DNA of 64,000 nucleotides from G965229605 sp965229605 (GTDB lineage Bacteria; Pseudomonadota; Alphaproteobacteria; CBDDJK01). The position numbers and the translations under genes are program-made. How positions within the stretch are numbered: the stretch's first letter is position 1; every line of letters begins with the position of its first letter. This document shows, one piece after another, positions 8,797 to 17,427 of this stretch. Location: the NCBI GenBank assembly GCA_965229605.1, contig OZ245892.1, positions 2,418,001 through 2,482,000 on the forward strand, read 5' to 3'. Below the pieces are notes generated by a model. The model was not told the DNA's origin and searched no databases. It saw only the letters and a program-made list of their open reading frames with translations.

Positions 8797-10416
8797 ATGC
8801 GCCAGCCCAATCATCTTAGCCGCTGTTTTAAAGTCCTGAAAGTTCTGGCGCAAGCCCAAGCGATCAGTCCTTTGCGCGCGCAGATCAAAGGACGATATGG
8901 AGTGCATATTGTCCTGGCCGCAGCCGATTATATCTGGGGACCGCCCAAAAAGCCCAAATCCTCCAAAGAAACCAAGGCCTTGGAAGAGACCAGCTCAAGC
9001 GAAGAAGAACCCCTTCTGGAAGCGGATAAACTGGGACCTCGCTTAGTGGCAGCCCTTTCTGACCTTGGGCCATCCTTTGTCAAGCTCGGTCAGGCCTTGT
9101 CGGTGCGGGCTGATTTGATTGGAGAGGATATGGCCACCTCTCTGGCGGCTTTGCAAGACCAGATGGCTCCTTTCCCGACCGAACAGGCGATTGCAGCCAT
9201 TGAAGAAGAATTTGAACAGCCGATCACTGAAATATTTCGCTCTTTTGATCCGACTCCGGTTGCTGCCGCCTCTATCGCGCAGGTGCATTTTGCTGAAGCC
9301 CATGACGGTACGCTGCTGGCGGTCAAAATCCTGCGCCCGGATATTGAAGAAAATTTTGAAGCCGATTTGCAATTTCTTGAATGGCTGGCAGAAATTCTTG
9401 AACAGACCGTCAAGGAAAGCCACCGCTTACGACCGAAGCAGGTTGTGTCCACCGTGCGTGAATGGGTGGAAAATGAGCTTGATCTGCGCCTGGAAGGGGC
9501 GGCGGCCATGGAGCTTGCTGAGAATTGTCAGGATGACCCGGATATCGAGATTCCGGCCATTCACTGGGAACTCACCGGGCAAAAAATTCTGACCATGGAC
9601 CGCGTGATTGGCTTCCGTATTGATGATCTTGACAGCTATGACCGGCTTGGACTGGATCGCCAGGAAATTCTGGCAAAGGCCGCCCGCAGCTTCTTTTTAC
9701 AAGTGTTCCGCGATGGATTCTTCCATGCTGATATGCATCCCGGCAATATGCTGGTTTCAGAAGCTGGAGTCCTCTCTCCCGTTGATTTCGGGATCATGGG
9801 ACGGATTGATCGCCGCACCCGCATGTATATGGCCGATATGATGCTGGGTTTCCTGCTTGGCGACTACGAACGGGTGGCCGATGCCCATTTTCGTGCCGGG
9901 TTTGTCCCGCCCCATAAATCACGGGCCCAGTTTACGCAGGCACTGCGGGCGATTGGTGCCCCGGTCAAGGACAAATCGCTTGAACAGATATCGGTGGCCC
10001 GCCTGCTGCAACAGCTTTTTGCAACCACCGAACGCTTTCAGATGCCGGTGCAGCCTGATCTCTTGCTCTTGCAAAAAACCATGCTGGTCGCCGAAGGAGT
10101 CGGGCGCATTCTTGATCCTGGCGTCAATATCTGGAGCCTCGCCCGCCCGATGATTGAAGAATGGTTTGCCCAGAATATGGGAGTCAGTGCCAAAGTTGAT
10201 GATGCACGCCAGAAAACGCTGGATATCCTCAACGAACTGCCCGCCCGCATTGAACGTATGGAACGCTGGCGGATGACCGATCATCATTCGGCCCCGCCGA
10301 CGTCAGGCTTTCCCGGGATGTTTTCATCATCGCGTTTCCTCTCCCCCCGTATTCTGGTGGTCGGGCTTGTCCTGATATGGCTTTACTCTGTATTTGGGCC
10401 CGAGAATGGATGGTGA
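8797..10416 (+). CDS. ubiB: Ubiquinone biosynthesis regulatory kinase-like protein UbiB
   Basis: 539 residues of the ABC1/ADCK/UbiB atypical kinase family, required for ubiquinone biosynthesis at the inner membrane. Visible signatures: the KLGQALSVRADLIG (KxGQ) motif near residue 100, the Ala-rich AAASIAQVHFAEA loop that replaces the P-loop, VKILRP with the conserved Lys, HADMHPGNML, and VDFGIMGRI as the metal-binding DFG-like element. A hydrophobic C-terminal segment (ILVVGLVLIWLYSVF) may anchor the protein. I chose the ATG at 8797 because AAGGAG lies five nt upstream; the upstream in-frame ATG at 8779 has no such site. It overlaps mnmE by 7 nt. Confidence 0.9.
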   Translation: MRQPNHLSRCFKVLKVLAQAQAISPLRAQIKGRYGVHIVLAAADYIWGPPKKPKSSKETKALEETSSSEEEPLLEADKLGPRLVAALSDLGPSFVKLGQALSVRADLIGEDMATSLAALQDQMAPFPTEQAIAAIEEEFEQPITEIFRSFDPTPVAAASIAQVHFAEAHDGTLLAVKILRPDIEENFEADLQFLEWLAEILEQTVKESHRLRPKQVVSTVREWVENELDLRLEGAAAMELAENCQDDPDIEIPAIHWELTGQKILTMDRVIGFRIDDLDSYDRLGLDRQEILAKAARSFFLQVFRDGFFHADMHPGNMLVSEAGVLSPVDFGIMGRIDRRTRMYMADMMLGFLLGDYERVADAHFRAGFVPPHKSRAQFTQALRAIGAPVKDKSLEQISVARLLQQLFATTERFQMPVQPDLLLLQKTMLVAEGVGRILDPGVNIWSLARPMIEEWFAQNMGVSAKVDDARQKTLDILNELPARIERMERWRMTDHHSAPPTSGFPGMFSSSRFLSPRILVVGLVLIWLYSVFGPENGW

Positions 10417-11768
10417 CCGACACGCTTCCCCCGTCTGCCTCCCCGCTTGAACAGGATACCATCTTTGCCCTGGCCAGCGGGTCCGGCCCTTGTGCCGTCG
10501 CGGTCTTTCGCCTTTCAGGGCCTGGCTGCCAATCCTGCTTGCAAGACCTGCTGCGCGGGCCGTTGCCTCCTGCCCGCCGCTTGTCGCTGAAACAGCTCTA
10601 CCTTGCAGACGGGACCGTGCTTGACCAGTCGCTGGTCGCCTTTTTCCCCGCTCCCGACAGCTACACCGGTGAAGATATGGCAGAACTGCATGTCCATGGC
10701 GGGCAGGCAACCCTGATCTCTACCAGCGAGCGACTTGTAGGCTGTAACGGAATGCGCCCGGCCGAACCCGGCGAATTTACCCGCCGCGCCTTTGCCAATG
10801 GCCGCATGGACCTGACTGCGGTTGAAGGGCTGGCCGACCTTATTCATGCCCGCACCGAATCCCAACGGCGGCAGGCTTTGCGTCAGGCGTCCGGCGGGCT
10901 TTATGCACTTTGCCAATCCTATCGGGAACGGCTGATTGACATCAGTGCCAGAATTGAATCCTTGATTGATTTTGCCGATGAAGATTTGCCCGCTGGCCTT
11001 GATGAACAGGTGGGAGTTGATATCAAAGCCCTGCGTCAGGAAATCGCCGATCATATCCAGCAGTCCGCCCGGGCGGAAGCTTTGCAGACGGGCCTGCGTC
11101 TGGCGATTGTTGGCCCGCCCAATGCTGGAAAATCAACGCTGATGAACTGGCTTTCTGGTTCTGACCGTGCCATTGTCAGTGCCATCCCCGGAACAACCCG
11201 CGACACGGTGACCGCACAGATTATTCTGGCCGATGTGCCGGTTGAGATGGTGGATACCGCCGGGCTGCGCTCAACAACCGATGCCATCGAGCAAGAAGGA
11301 ATCCGCCGTACACAGGCCACTATCGACAGTGCTGATCTTATTTTATCTCTGGACGCCTGTGATCAATTACCCAATGACAGTTTTGAAATCACGCCATCGC
11401 CCGGGGTGCCTCTTTTGCGTATCCAGACAAAAATTGATCTGCAAGCAACCGATACCTCCCCTGATTCCTGCGACCATGCCATCTCTGTCAAAACCGGTCA
11501 GGGGTTAGCCGATCTCTATCAAAATCTTGAACATATCGCACAAAGCCAGGCTGGCCTGTCCGAATCCATCACCTTTACCTGTGCCCGTCAACGCCATGCC
11601 ATCGGCGAAATTGCCGAAGCCCTCTTGGGGGCCGAATCTGCACAAAGCCTTGATATTCGCGCCGAATTTATCCGCCATGCCCTTTTTGCCCTTGGTCGCA
11701 TCACCGGCACAATCAATATCGAATCCGTGCTGGACCGGGTTTTTCAGCAGTTCTGTATCGGAAAGTAG
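10410..11768 (+). CDS. mnmE: tRNA uridine-5-carboxymethylaminomethyl synthesis GTPase MnmE (TrmE)
   Basis: 452 residues. MnmE and MnmG form a complex that installs cmnm5/nm5 groups on wobble uridine U34 of tRNAs. The N-terminal folate-binding domain contains DSYTGEDMAELHVHGG. The inserted GTPase domain has G1 GPPNAGKST near residue 235, G2 PGTTRDT, G3 DTAG and G4 TKID. The protein ends in the family-defining FCIGK. The ATG at 10410 shares ATGGTGA with the ubiB stop, giving tight coupling; upstream in-frame starts would lie inside ubiB. mnmG follows after 79 nt that hold a parS-like palindrome. Confidence 0.95.
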   Translation: MVTDTLPPSASPLEQDTIFALASGSGPCAVAVFRLSGPGCQSCLQDLLRGPLPPARRLSLKQLYLADGTVLDQSLVAFFPAPDSYTGEDMAELHVHGGQATLISTSERLVGCNGMRPAEPGEFTRRAFANGRMDLTAVEGLADLIHARTESQRRQALRQASGGLYALCQSYRERLIDISARIESLIDFADEDLPAGLDEQVGVDIKALRQEIADHIQQSARAEALQTGLRLAIVGPPNAGKSTLMNWLSGSDRAIVSAIPGTTRDTVTAQIILADVPVEMVDTAGLRSTTDAIEQEGIRRTQATIDSADLILSLDACDQLPNDSFEITPSPGVPLLRIQTKIDLQATDTSPDSCDHAISVKTGQGLADLYQNLEHIAQSQAGLSESITFTCARQRHAIGEIAEALLGAESAQSLDIRAEFIRHALFALGRITGTINIESVLDRVFQQFCIGK

Positions 11769-11781
11769 CGGGCAAGACAGG

Positions 11782-11807
11782 CGAATTGCTTCACGTGAAG
11801 CAATTCG
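11782..11807. promoter_or_regulatory. parS-like ParB-binding palindrome 1 (core 11787-11802)
   Basis: A perfect 26-bp palindrome lies between mnmE and mnmG. Its 16-bp core TGCTTCACGTGAAGCA differs from the widely conserved bacterial parS (TGTTTCACGTGAAACA) only at one symmetric pair, and the same 16 bp recur in rsmG. parA and parB lie 2.6-3.4 kb downstream. Known biology: ParB loads on such sites near the origin and spreads as a CTP-dependent clamp. Use by this ParB is inferred. Confidence 0.8.
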
Positions 11808-11847
11808 AGTCATTTACAGCCAGCAAAAAACCGCCTAAAGAAAGCCC

Positions 11848-13716
11848 ATGAATAAAATTCAAAAAAACTGGGATGTGATTGTTGTTGGTGGTGGGCATGC
11901 TGGCTGCGAAGCGGCAGCGGCGGCGGCACGGACAGGGGCCTCTTGCCTGCTGATCACGCATCGGCTGGAGACCATCGGGGTCATGTCCTGCAATCCGGCG
12001 ATTGGCGGGCTTGGTAAGGGCCATATTGTGCGGGAAATTGACGCGCTGGATGGCTTGATGGGGAAAGCCATTGATCAATCCGGCATTCAGTTTCGTCTGC
12101 TCAACCGCTCTAAAGGTCCGGCAGTGCAAGGTCCACGCGCCCAGGCTGACCGCAAACTCTATCGACAGGCCATCTTCAATTTACTCAATGCACAGGATAA
12201 CCTCACGCTTTTTGAAGCCTCGGTTGAACGTCTCAGCTTTGCCAACGACAATAAAATCACCGGCCTGGTCACTGAAAAAGGCACTATTTTTTCCGCACCC
12301 GCCATTGTTCTTACCACCGGCACCTTTTTGCACGGGATGATCTATAACGGCGATGAGCAAATTCCTGCCGGACGCATGGGGGATCAGGCAACCTATGGAC
12401 TGGCCGATCAGCTGGCCCGGCTTGATCTGCCTATGGCACGCTTGAAAACCGGCACCCCGGCTCGGCTTGATCGCCGGACAATCGACTTCTCTTCGCTTGA
12501 GGTCCAGCCCGGGGATGACCCGCCGGAGCCTTTTTCAAGCCTGACAGAGCGCATCACCCTGCCACAAATTCCCTGCCATATCACCCATACCAACCCCAAA
12601 ACCCATGCGGTTATTCGGGATAATCTGCACCGCTCTGCGCTCTATGGGGGGGCGATCTCTGGCACCGGACCCCGCTATTGCCCATCGATAGAGGACAAGA
12701 TCGTGCGCTTTGCTGACAAAACAAGCCATCAAATCTATCTGGAACCGGAAGGGCTTGATGATCCCTTAATCTATCCAAATGGCCTGTCCAATTCGCTGCC
12801 GCAAGCCGTACAGCTGGAATTTCTGCGGACCATCCCCGGCCTTGAACAGGTTGAAATGGTACGCCCGGCCTATGCGATTGAATATGATTTTATTGATCCG
12901 CGCGCTCTGTCCCCGACTCTGGAGCTTTCTGACTATCCGGGCCTGTTCCTTGCAGGCCAGATCAATGGCACCACCGGCTATGAAGAAGCTGCCGGGCAAG
13001 GGCTGATTGCAGGCATCAATGCTGCCCATAAATCTCTGGGCCGGGCCGACTTCACCCTTGGGCGGCATCAGGCCTATATCGGGGTTTTAATTGATGATCT
13101 CGTTCATCGCGGGGTTGATGAACCTTACCGAATGTTTACCTCCCGTGCTGAATTTCGACTCAGCTTGCGAGCAGATAATGCCGAAGACCGCCTGACCGAC
13201 CTTGGCCTTGAAATCGGCATTATCGGCAACCAGCGCAAAACTCACTGGATGCAAAAGAAACAACAGCTATCAAGTGCCCGCACCTTTATGCAGGAAAAGC
13301 AAGCCAGCCCACATCAATGGGGCGCAATGTCCATTCCGATCAAAAAGGACGGGATGGTGCGCAGCCTTTATCAAATCCTCGGCACCTGCGAAACACTGCC
13401 TGATGCGATATTTGCTCAATGGCCGGAATTACAAAAAATCCCGCAGCCGATCCTGCAGAAGCTTGCGATTGATGCCCGCTATGAAAACTACCTGCATCGG
13501 CAACAAGGCGACATTCAGGCTTTAAAAAGAGATCAGTCGCTTGAACTGCCGCAAGACCTTGACTATGGCGGGGTGATCGGGCTTTCAACCGAAATTCGCC
13601 AAAAGCTGGCTGCCGCCCGCCCCCAGAACCTTGCGGCTGCTGGCCGCATTTCCGGTATAACCCCGGCAGGACTCACCGCGCTGTTGCTCCATGTTCGACA
13701 AAAACAACTTGCCTGA
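11848..13716 (+). CDS. mnmG: tRNA uridine-5-carboxymethylaminomethyl synthesis enzyme MnmG (GidA)
   Basis: 622 residues, the usual length. The FAD-binding Rossmann motif VGGGHAGCEAA starts at residue 12, followed by MSCNPAIGGLGKGHIVREIDALDG, a GidA signature, and LTTGTFLHGMIYNG. The C-terminal part contains GQINGTTGYEEAAGQGLIAGINAA, EPYRMFTSRAEFRL and the helical MnmE-interacting end. It acts with MnmE, reducing the methylene-folate-derived adduct during wobble uridine modification. The ATG at 11848 starts 79 nt after mnmE; the end overlaps rsmG by 26 nt. Gene order mnmE-mnmG-rsmG-parA-parB is the ancestral near-origin arrangement. Confidence 0.95.
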   Translation: MNKIQKNWDVIVVGGGHAGCEAAAAAARTGASCLLITHRLETIGVMSCNPAIGGLGKGHIVREIDALDGLMGKAIDQSGIQFRLLNRSKGPAVQGPRAQADRKLYRQAIFNLLNAQDNLTLFEASVERLSFANDNKITGLVTEKGTIFSAPAIVLTTGTFLHGMIYNGDEQIPAGRMGDQATYGLADQLARLDLPMARLKTGTPARLDRRTIDFSSLEVQPGDDPPEPFSSLTERITLPQIPCHITHTNPKTHAVIRDNLHRSALYGGAISGTGPRYCPSIEDKIVRFADKTSHQIYLEPEGLDDPLIYPNGLSNSLPQAVQLEFLRTIPGLEQVEMVRPAYAIEYDFIDPRALSPTLELSDYPGLFLAGQINGTTGYEEAAGQGLIAGINAAHKSLGRADFTLGRHQAYIGVLIDDLVHRGVDEPYRMFTSRAEFRLSLRADNAEDRLTDLGLEIGIIGNQRKTHWMQKKQQLSSARTFMQEKQASPHQWGAMSIPIKKDGMVRSLYQILGTCETLPDAIFAQWPELQKIPQPILQKLAIDARYENYLHRQQGDIQALKRDQSLELPQDLDYGGVIGLSTEIRQKLAAARPQNLAAAGRISGITPAGLTALLLHVRQKQLA

Positions 13717-14377
13717 TTCGTGCTTTTCAAGGGAGGCCTTTGAAACCCGCTTTTGTGCTTCACGTGAAGCACTCCTTAAAATCAGTTGCTATTTTGACCT
13801 GTTGCAGAATTGGCAGGCGCGCATAAATCTGATCAGTTCGCAAAGCCTGCCCGTGATCTGGCGGCGGCATTTCTGGGATTCGGCTCAGCTTTTGGACCGG
13901 CTTCCTCCGAGAACTGGCTATATTTGCGATATAGGCAGTGGAGCTGGCTTTCCTGGCCTTGTGCTGGCTTTGCTCGCCCCGCATATCCATCTGACATTGA
14001 TCGAATCCGATAAAAGAAAAATCGCCTTTCTGCGTGAGGTGATCATGGCTACGCAGGTTGAAAACCGGGTTGCGGTGATCAATAAGCGGGTTGAAAATGT
14101 CAAAGGAAGTGACTTTGCAGGGCCGGTTGGGGTGATCACGGCGCGGGCTTTGGCGCCTTTGTCAAGATTATTGCCATTGGCCATGCATATTATTGATGTT
14201 AATCGGTCGGCTTTCCCGGATTATCAGCCGCCGCTGGCCCTTTTTCACAAAGGAGCCGGTCTGCAAAACGAATTGACAGAGGCCGAATCCGGCTGGTATA
14301 TAACTTGTGATCGGCATCAAAGCGAGACTGATCCGCAGGCCGCAATCTTTGAAGTTCACAAGTTTACGCAAAAATAG
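13691..14377 (+). CDS. rsmG: 16S rRNA (guanine-527-N7) methyltransferase RsmG (GidB)
   Basis: 228 residues with the class I SAM-binding motif CDIGSGAGFPGLVLALL near residue 75 and the downstream RALAPLSRLLPLA segment typical of RsmG, which methylates G527 of 16S rRNA. WQARINLISSQSL...RHFWDSAQLL is also characteristic of the N-terminal part. The ATG at 13691 lies inside the end of mnmG (26-nt overlap). An identical copy of the parS-like core is embedded in the reading frame at 13756-13771, encoding part of CASREA. Another gap-free feature: parA starts 46 nt after the stop. Confidence 0.92.
   Translation: MFDKNNLPDSCFSREAFETRFCASREALLKISCYFDLLQNWQARINLISSQSLPVIWRRHFWDSAQLLDRLPPRTGYICDIGSGAGFPGLVLALLAPHIHLTLIESDKRKIAFLREVIMATQVENRVAVINKRVENVKGSDFAGPVGVITARALAPLSRLLPLAMHIIDVNRSAFPDYQPPLALFHKGAGLQNELTEAESGWYITCDRHQSETDPQAAIFEVHKFTQK
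13755..13772. promoter_or_regulatory. parS-like ParB-binding palindrome 2, inside rsmG (core 13756-13771)
   Basis: Perfect 18-bp palindrome GTGCTTCACGTGAAGCAC within the first 30 codons of rsmG. The 16-bp core is identical to the site between mnmE and mnmG, 1,969 bp away. It lies about 650 bp upstream of parA. The identical non-consensus third position and its symmetric partner suggest this is the lineage-specific parS sequence rather than chance. Confidence 0.8.
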
Positions 14378-14423
14378 TTCAACAGTGCCATTCAATTTAG
14401 AACGGCCTTTGTTCCGGGTAGAA

Positions 14424-15239
14424 ATGCATCCATCTCAAAAGAAACGCGAAACACGCACATTGGCTATTGCCAACCAGAAGGGAGGGGTTGGCAAGACAAC
14501 AACGGCCATCAATCTGGGAACTGCGCTGGCTGCATGTGGCAAGCAGGTCCTGATCATTGATTGCGATTCGCAAGGAAATGCCAGCACCGGCTTTGGTCTT
14601 GTTGTAAAGGACCGCAAGGTTTCCACCTATGATTTGCTGATTAACCCCGCAACCGCATCATCGGCCGTTTTAGCTTCTGATATTCCGGGGCTTTACCTTG
14701 TTCCTGCCAGTGTCGATCTTGCTGGGGCCGAGATTGAACTGGTTGGCGAGGATCGGCGAGAATTTCGCCTGCAGGATGCAGTGCGCCGACTTGCAGATAA
14801 TTTTGACTATATCCTGATTGACTGCCCGCCAGCTCTTGGTCTGCTGACCTTGAATGCGCTTGTTGCAGCAAACGGGGTGCTGGTGCCTTTGCAATGCGAG
14901 TTTTATGCGCTGGAAGGGCTGGGTCAGCTTTTAAAGACCATTGAGCGTGTGCAACGGGCCTTTAACCCGCAGTTGGAGGTTCAGGGCATTGTCCTGACCA
15001 TGTTTGACCAGCGCAATAACCTGTCGGCGCAGGTGGCGCAGGATGTCCGCGACCATTTGGGAGACAAGGTGTTTGAAACCGTGATTCCGCGCAATATACG
15101 GATATCGGAAGCCCCTGGCTATGGTAAACCGGTCTTGCTTTACGATATGCGCAGTCGCGGAGCACAGGCCTATATTCACCTGGCCAGCGAGGTCCTGCGC
15201 CGGGAGAGAAATGCGAGTCCTGAATCATGTCTGATATGA
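14424..15239 (+). CDS. parA: Chromosome partitioning ATPase ParA (Soj)
   Basis: 271 residues. Deviant Walker A KGGVGKTTT at residues 19-27 of a P-loop MinD/ParA fold, the IDCDSQGNAST A' motif, and ILIDCPPALGLLT as Walker B. ParA drives segregation of ParB-parS complexes by ATP-dependent binding to the nucleoid. The start is the ATG at 14424, giving the usual short N-terminus; in-frame ATGs farther upstream lie inside rsmG. The stop overlaps parB by 13 nt. Confidence 0.93.
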   Translation: MHPSQKKRETRTLAIANQKGGVGKTTTAINLGTALAACGKQVLIIDCDSQGNASTGFGLVVKDRKVSTYDLLINPATASSAVLASDIPGLYLVPASVDLAGAEIELVGEDRREFRLQDAVRRLADNFDYILIDCPPALGLLTLNALVAANGVLVPLQCEFYALEGLGQLLKTIERVQRAFNPQLEVQGIVLTMFDQRNNLSAQVAQDVRDHLGDKVFETVIPRNIRISEAPGYGKPVLLYDMRSRGAQAYIHLASEVLRRERNASPESCLI

Positions 15240-16228
15240 AGTCTCCCTCAAAGCGCGGCCTTGGTCGAGGGTTATCGGCTCTGTTCGGGGAAGAAGGAGC
15301 GGTCGAGACGCAAGAGAACAGCACCGCACCTGCCGCAAAACCCGGCAATATGCCGCCAATGTTTGCGGCAACTGAATATCTAAAGCCCAATCCTGAGCAG
15401 CCCCGGAAGATGTTTCATCCGGAAAGCCTGAAGGCTCTTGCCGAATCCATTAGAAACAAAGGATTATTGCAACCGATTCTGGTCAGGATGGATCAGGGTG
15501 ATTCCGGGATGCATTACCAGATTGTGGCTGGAGAGCGGCGGTGGCGGGCGGCTCAGCTGGCGCAACTGCATGAGGTGCCGATCCGTATTCTGGAGATGAA
15601 TGATTCGCAAACGCTGGAAGCGGCCTTGATTGAAAATATTCATCGTGATTCGCTTAATCCCCTTGAAGAGGGCGAAGGCTATCAGCAGCTGATCGAGACT
15701 TATAATTATACGCAGGAGCAGGTTGCAAAGGCGGTAGGCAAGAGCCGCAGTCATGTCTCGAATCTTGTTCGTCTGATCAATCTGCCAGAAGAGGTCAAGA
15801 TACTGCTGTCTGCCAACCAGCTGAGTATGGGCCATGCGCGGGCGCTTTTATCGGCGAAGGACCCGATTGCCTTGAGCAAACTTATTTTAGCCAGAGAATT
15901 GTCTGTGCGTCAGCTTGAACAGATCATTCAGTCAGAAAATACCCCGAAAACGGTTTTTAAGGCACAAAAAAGCCACGCGCGCCCATCGGCGCTGCCACCT
16001 GTTGCCGGAAGTGATCTTGATGAACAAGACCCCAATTCGCGCGCACTGGCCCGGCATTTGAGCGATCAACTGGGGATGGATGTATCGATTACATTGCGTG
16101 GATCGGATGAAGCCGGGAATTTATCGATTCGTTTTACCTCGCTTGAGCAGCTGGATGATCTGGTTGAACTTTTGAACCGTGCGCCTGATGATTCCTCAGA
16201 CGGCGGGTTTCCGGGCGATGATATATAA
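15227..16228 (+). CDS. parB: Chromosome partitioning protein ParB (Spo0J)
   Basis: 333 residues, slightly long for the family. It begins with the typical KRGLGRGLSALFGE box that stimulates ParA. The CTP-binding ParB/sulfiredoxin domain shows QPRKMFHPESLKALAESI, GERRWRAAQLA and ENIHRDSLNPLEEGEGY, followed by the DNA-binding helix-turn-helix EQVAKAVGKSRSHVSNLVRL. A variable linker precedes a C-terminal dimerisation domain (SITLRGSDEAGNLSIRFTSLEQLDDLVELL). Two candidate parS sites lie upstream, within the operon. It overlaps parA by 13 nt; tRNA-Ser follows 39 nt after the stop. Confidence 0.93.
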   Translation: MSDMKSPSKRGLGRGLSALFGEEGAVETQENSTAPAAKPGNMPPMFAATEYLKPNPEQPRKMFHPESLKALAESIRNKGLLQPILVRMDQGDSGMHYQIVAGERRWRAAQLAQLHEVPIRILEMNDSQTLEAALIENIHRDSLNPLEEGEGYQQLIETYNYTQEQVAKAVGKSRSHVSNLVRLINLPEEVKILLSANQLSMGHARALLSAKDPIALSKLILARELSVRQLEQIIQSENTPKTVFKAQKSHARPSALPPVAGSDLDEQDPNSRALARHLSDQLGMDVSITLRGSDEAGNLSIRFTSLEQLDDLVELLNRAPDDSSDGGFPGDDI

Positions 16229-16267
16229 TCGTTAATTTAATAGGCATAGGAAGTATTCATATAACCA

Positions 16268-16357
16268 GGAGAGATGCCGGAGTGGTCGAACGGGGCGGTC
16301 TCGAAAACCGTTGTGCCTTCACGGGTACCGAGGGTTCGAATCCCTCTCTCTCCGCCA
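16268..16357 (+). tRNA. tRNA-Ser(CGA)
   Basis: 90-nt class II tRNA. The acceptor stem GGAGAGA pairs with TCTCTCC at 16347-16353, followed by discriminator G and an encoded CCA at 16355-16357. The anticodon loop CTCGAAA gives anticodon CGA, reading UCG serine codons. A long variable arm (about 16309-16330) and the T-arm GAGGGTTCGAATCCCTC complete the serine type. Confidence 0.95.
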
Positions 16358-16402
16358 TATATGTAACCATAGGTATCGAATGATACCTATGGTTACATAT
16401 AT
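16357..16402. repeat. Perfect 20-bp inverted repeat immediately after tRNA-Ser
   Basis: Arms 16357-16376 and 16383-16402 are exact reverse complements (ATATATGTAACCATAGGTAT) around a 6-nt loop CGAATG. It starts at the last base of the tRNA CCA. It could act as a terminator-like or processing hairpin for the parAB/tRNA transcript, but no T-run follows, so it could also be a footprint of an element inserted at the tRNA end. Confidence 0.85.
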
Positions 16403-16429
16403 GATGGATTAAGGGGATTTGAACCCGAG

Positions 16430-16675
16430 CAGAGGGTTCGACAACAAGCGATGACGACAGTCATCGTGAAGGTGCGGCGAAGCGCAAGCGAAGCCAATCC
16501 CTCTTGTGATGGCAAATCAGAGGCCATACACAAGCGATGGCGGCAGTTGCTGTCAAATGATGGCGATAGCTATCGCACAGGCGCGACGGAACGCAAGTGG
16601 AGCCAATCCCTCTTGCAGCGATGACGGCAGGTGCTGTCAAGCGATGGCGATACCTATCGCGCAGGTGCGGCGGAT
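16430..16675. repeat. Degenerate direct-repeat array downstream of tRNA-Ser
   Basis: Up to three imperfect units of about 60-90 bp. Shared elements are CAAGCGATG(G/A)CGGCAG near 16445, 16530 and 16616; GCTGTCAA followed by GATGGCGATA, near 16550 and 16634; and AGCCAATCCCTCTTG at 16491-16505 and 16601-16615. The 430-nt stretch 16358-16787 holds only this array, the inverted repeat and the start of the convergent gene 3' side; I see no coding region in it. GGATTTGAACCCG at 16415-16427 resembles an inverted T-arm. Confidence 0.7.
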
Positions 16676-16787
16676 AAACCGTTGATCTTCCCGCTTGTTC
16701 ACTCTCCATCACGTTCTGTTCTCCCTCGAAACCAGCAATTCAGCACTGACCTATGGCTTGAAGAGAATAGACTACCTTTTGCTTCGT

Positions 16788-17333
16788 TTAGTCATTTGGA
16801 ATGAATTGCCATATGTCATTGAATTGCCATCCAACACTACAAACGAAGGAAAACACCCAAACTATGAGGAAGAAAAATGCGGTCCTGTGCATCCATCGGC
16901 TTACAGATGGCTTTTTTAAAACCATACAATCGTAGCATCTATTCATTTTTAAACTCTTTTTAACGCGATCATCGGTATATTTAGGGCTAAAAATATCCAT
17001 TTCTTCTTTTAGACCAGTCTTTTCTTGTAAGTCGATAAGGACTTGTTCCCAATGTGCTTGCCAATATTTACTACCCAAGCCAACGTTTATCCAAGCCCAA
17101 CAAACAAAAATACCGATAATGCAAAATAGAATGACCATATATTTATCACCGTCCTGTTCTAAAAAATATAAAAAAGCGCCCCCAACTGCAGAGTTAAGCA
17201 ATAAAAAATAATTCGTGCGCTGCCAAAACATCTTAATTTCAAAATCACGTGTTTCTTTCGCAATTTGAAAAATTTCTTTTGCTGAGAAACGATCTTCATC
17301 TTTGTTTTTCTCGCCCGTCATTTTATTCCCCAA
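16788..17333 (-). CDS. Small membrane protein of unknown function
   Basis: 181 residues, AT-rich, with three hydrophobic segments: about 43-60 (FLLLNSAVGGAFLYFL), 68-88 (MVILFCIIGIFVCWAWINVG) and 150-170 (FFFLIVWVFSFVCSVGW). The N-terminus is charged and cytosolic-looking (EKNKDEDRFSAKEIFQIAKETRDFEIKMFWQRTNYF). The pattern R..FE...FWQR.NYF resembles RipA-type small bacterial membrane proteins, but I cannot confirm this. It lies alone between the repeat array and the TRAP transporter, transcribed in the same direction as the transporter. Function not assigned. Confidence 0.6.
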   Translation of the reverse strand: MGNKMTGEKNKDEDRFSAKEIFQIAKETRDFEIKMFWQRTNYFLLLNSAVGGAFLYFLEQDGDKYMVILFCIIGIFVCWAWINVGLGSKYWQAHWEQVLIDLQEKTGLKEEMDIFSPKYTDDRVKKSLKMNRCYDCMVLKKPSVSRWMHRTAFFFLIVWVFSFVCSVGWQFNDIWQFIPND

Positions 17334-17427
17334 TATCAGACATTTGTTTGTGAAAAATTGCTCAATCAGGCGGAATTTCTTAAATCACTCATCTGCTTTC
17401 AAATCTATCTGTCGCCCAAATGCATAA

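Noticed and set aside
16403..16445. Possible second, reversed tRNA fragment (GGATTTGAACCCG)
   Set aside because: Only a T-arm-like piece is present; no acceptor, D-arm or anticodon arm could be folded.
16446..16675. CRISPR array
   Set aside because: The units are imperfect, of unequal length, contiguous without unique spacers, and no cas gene is nearby.
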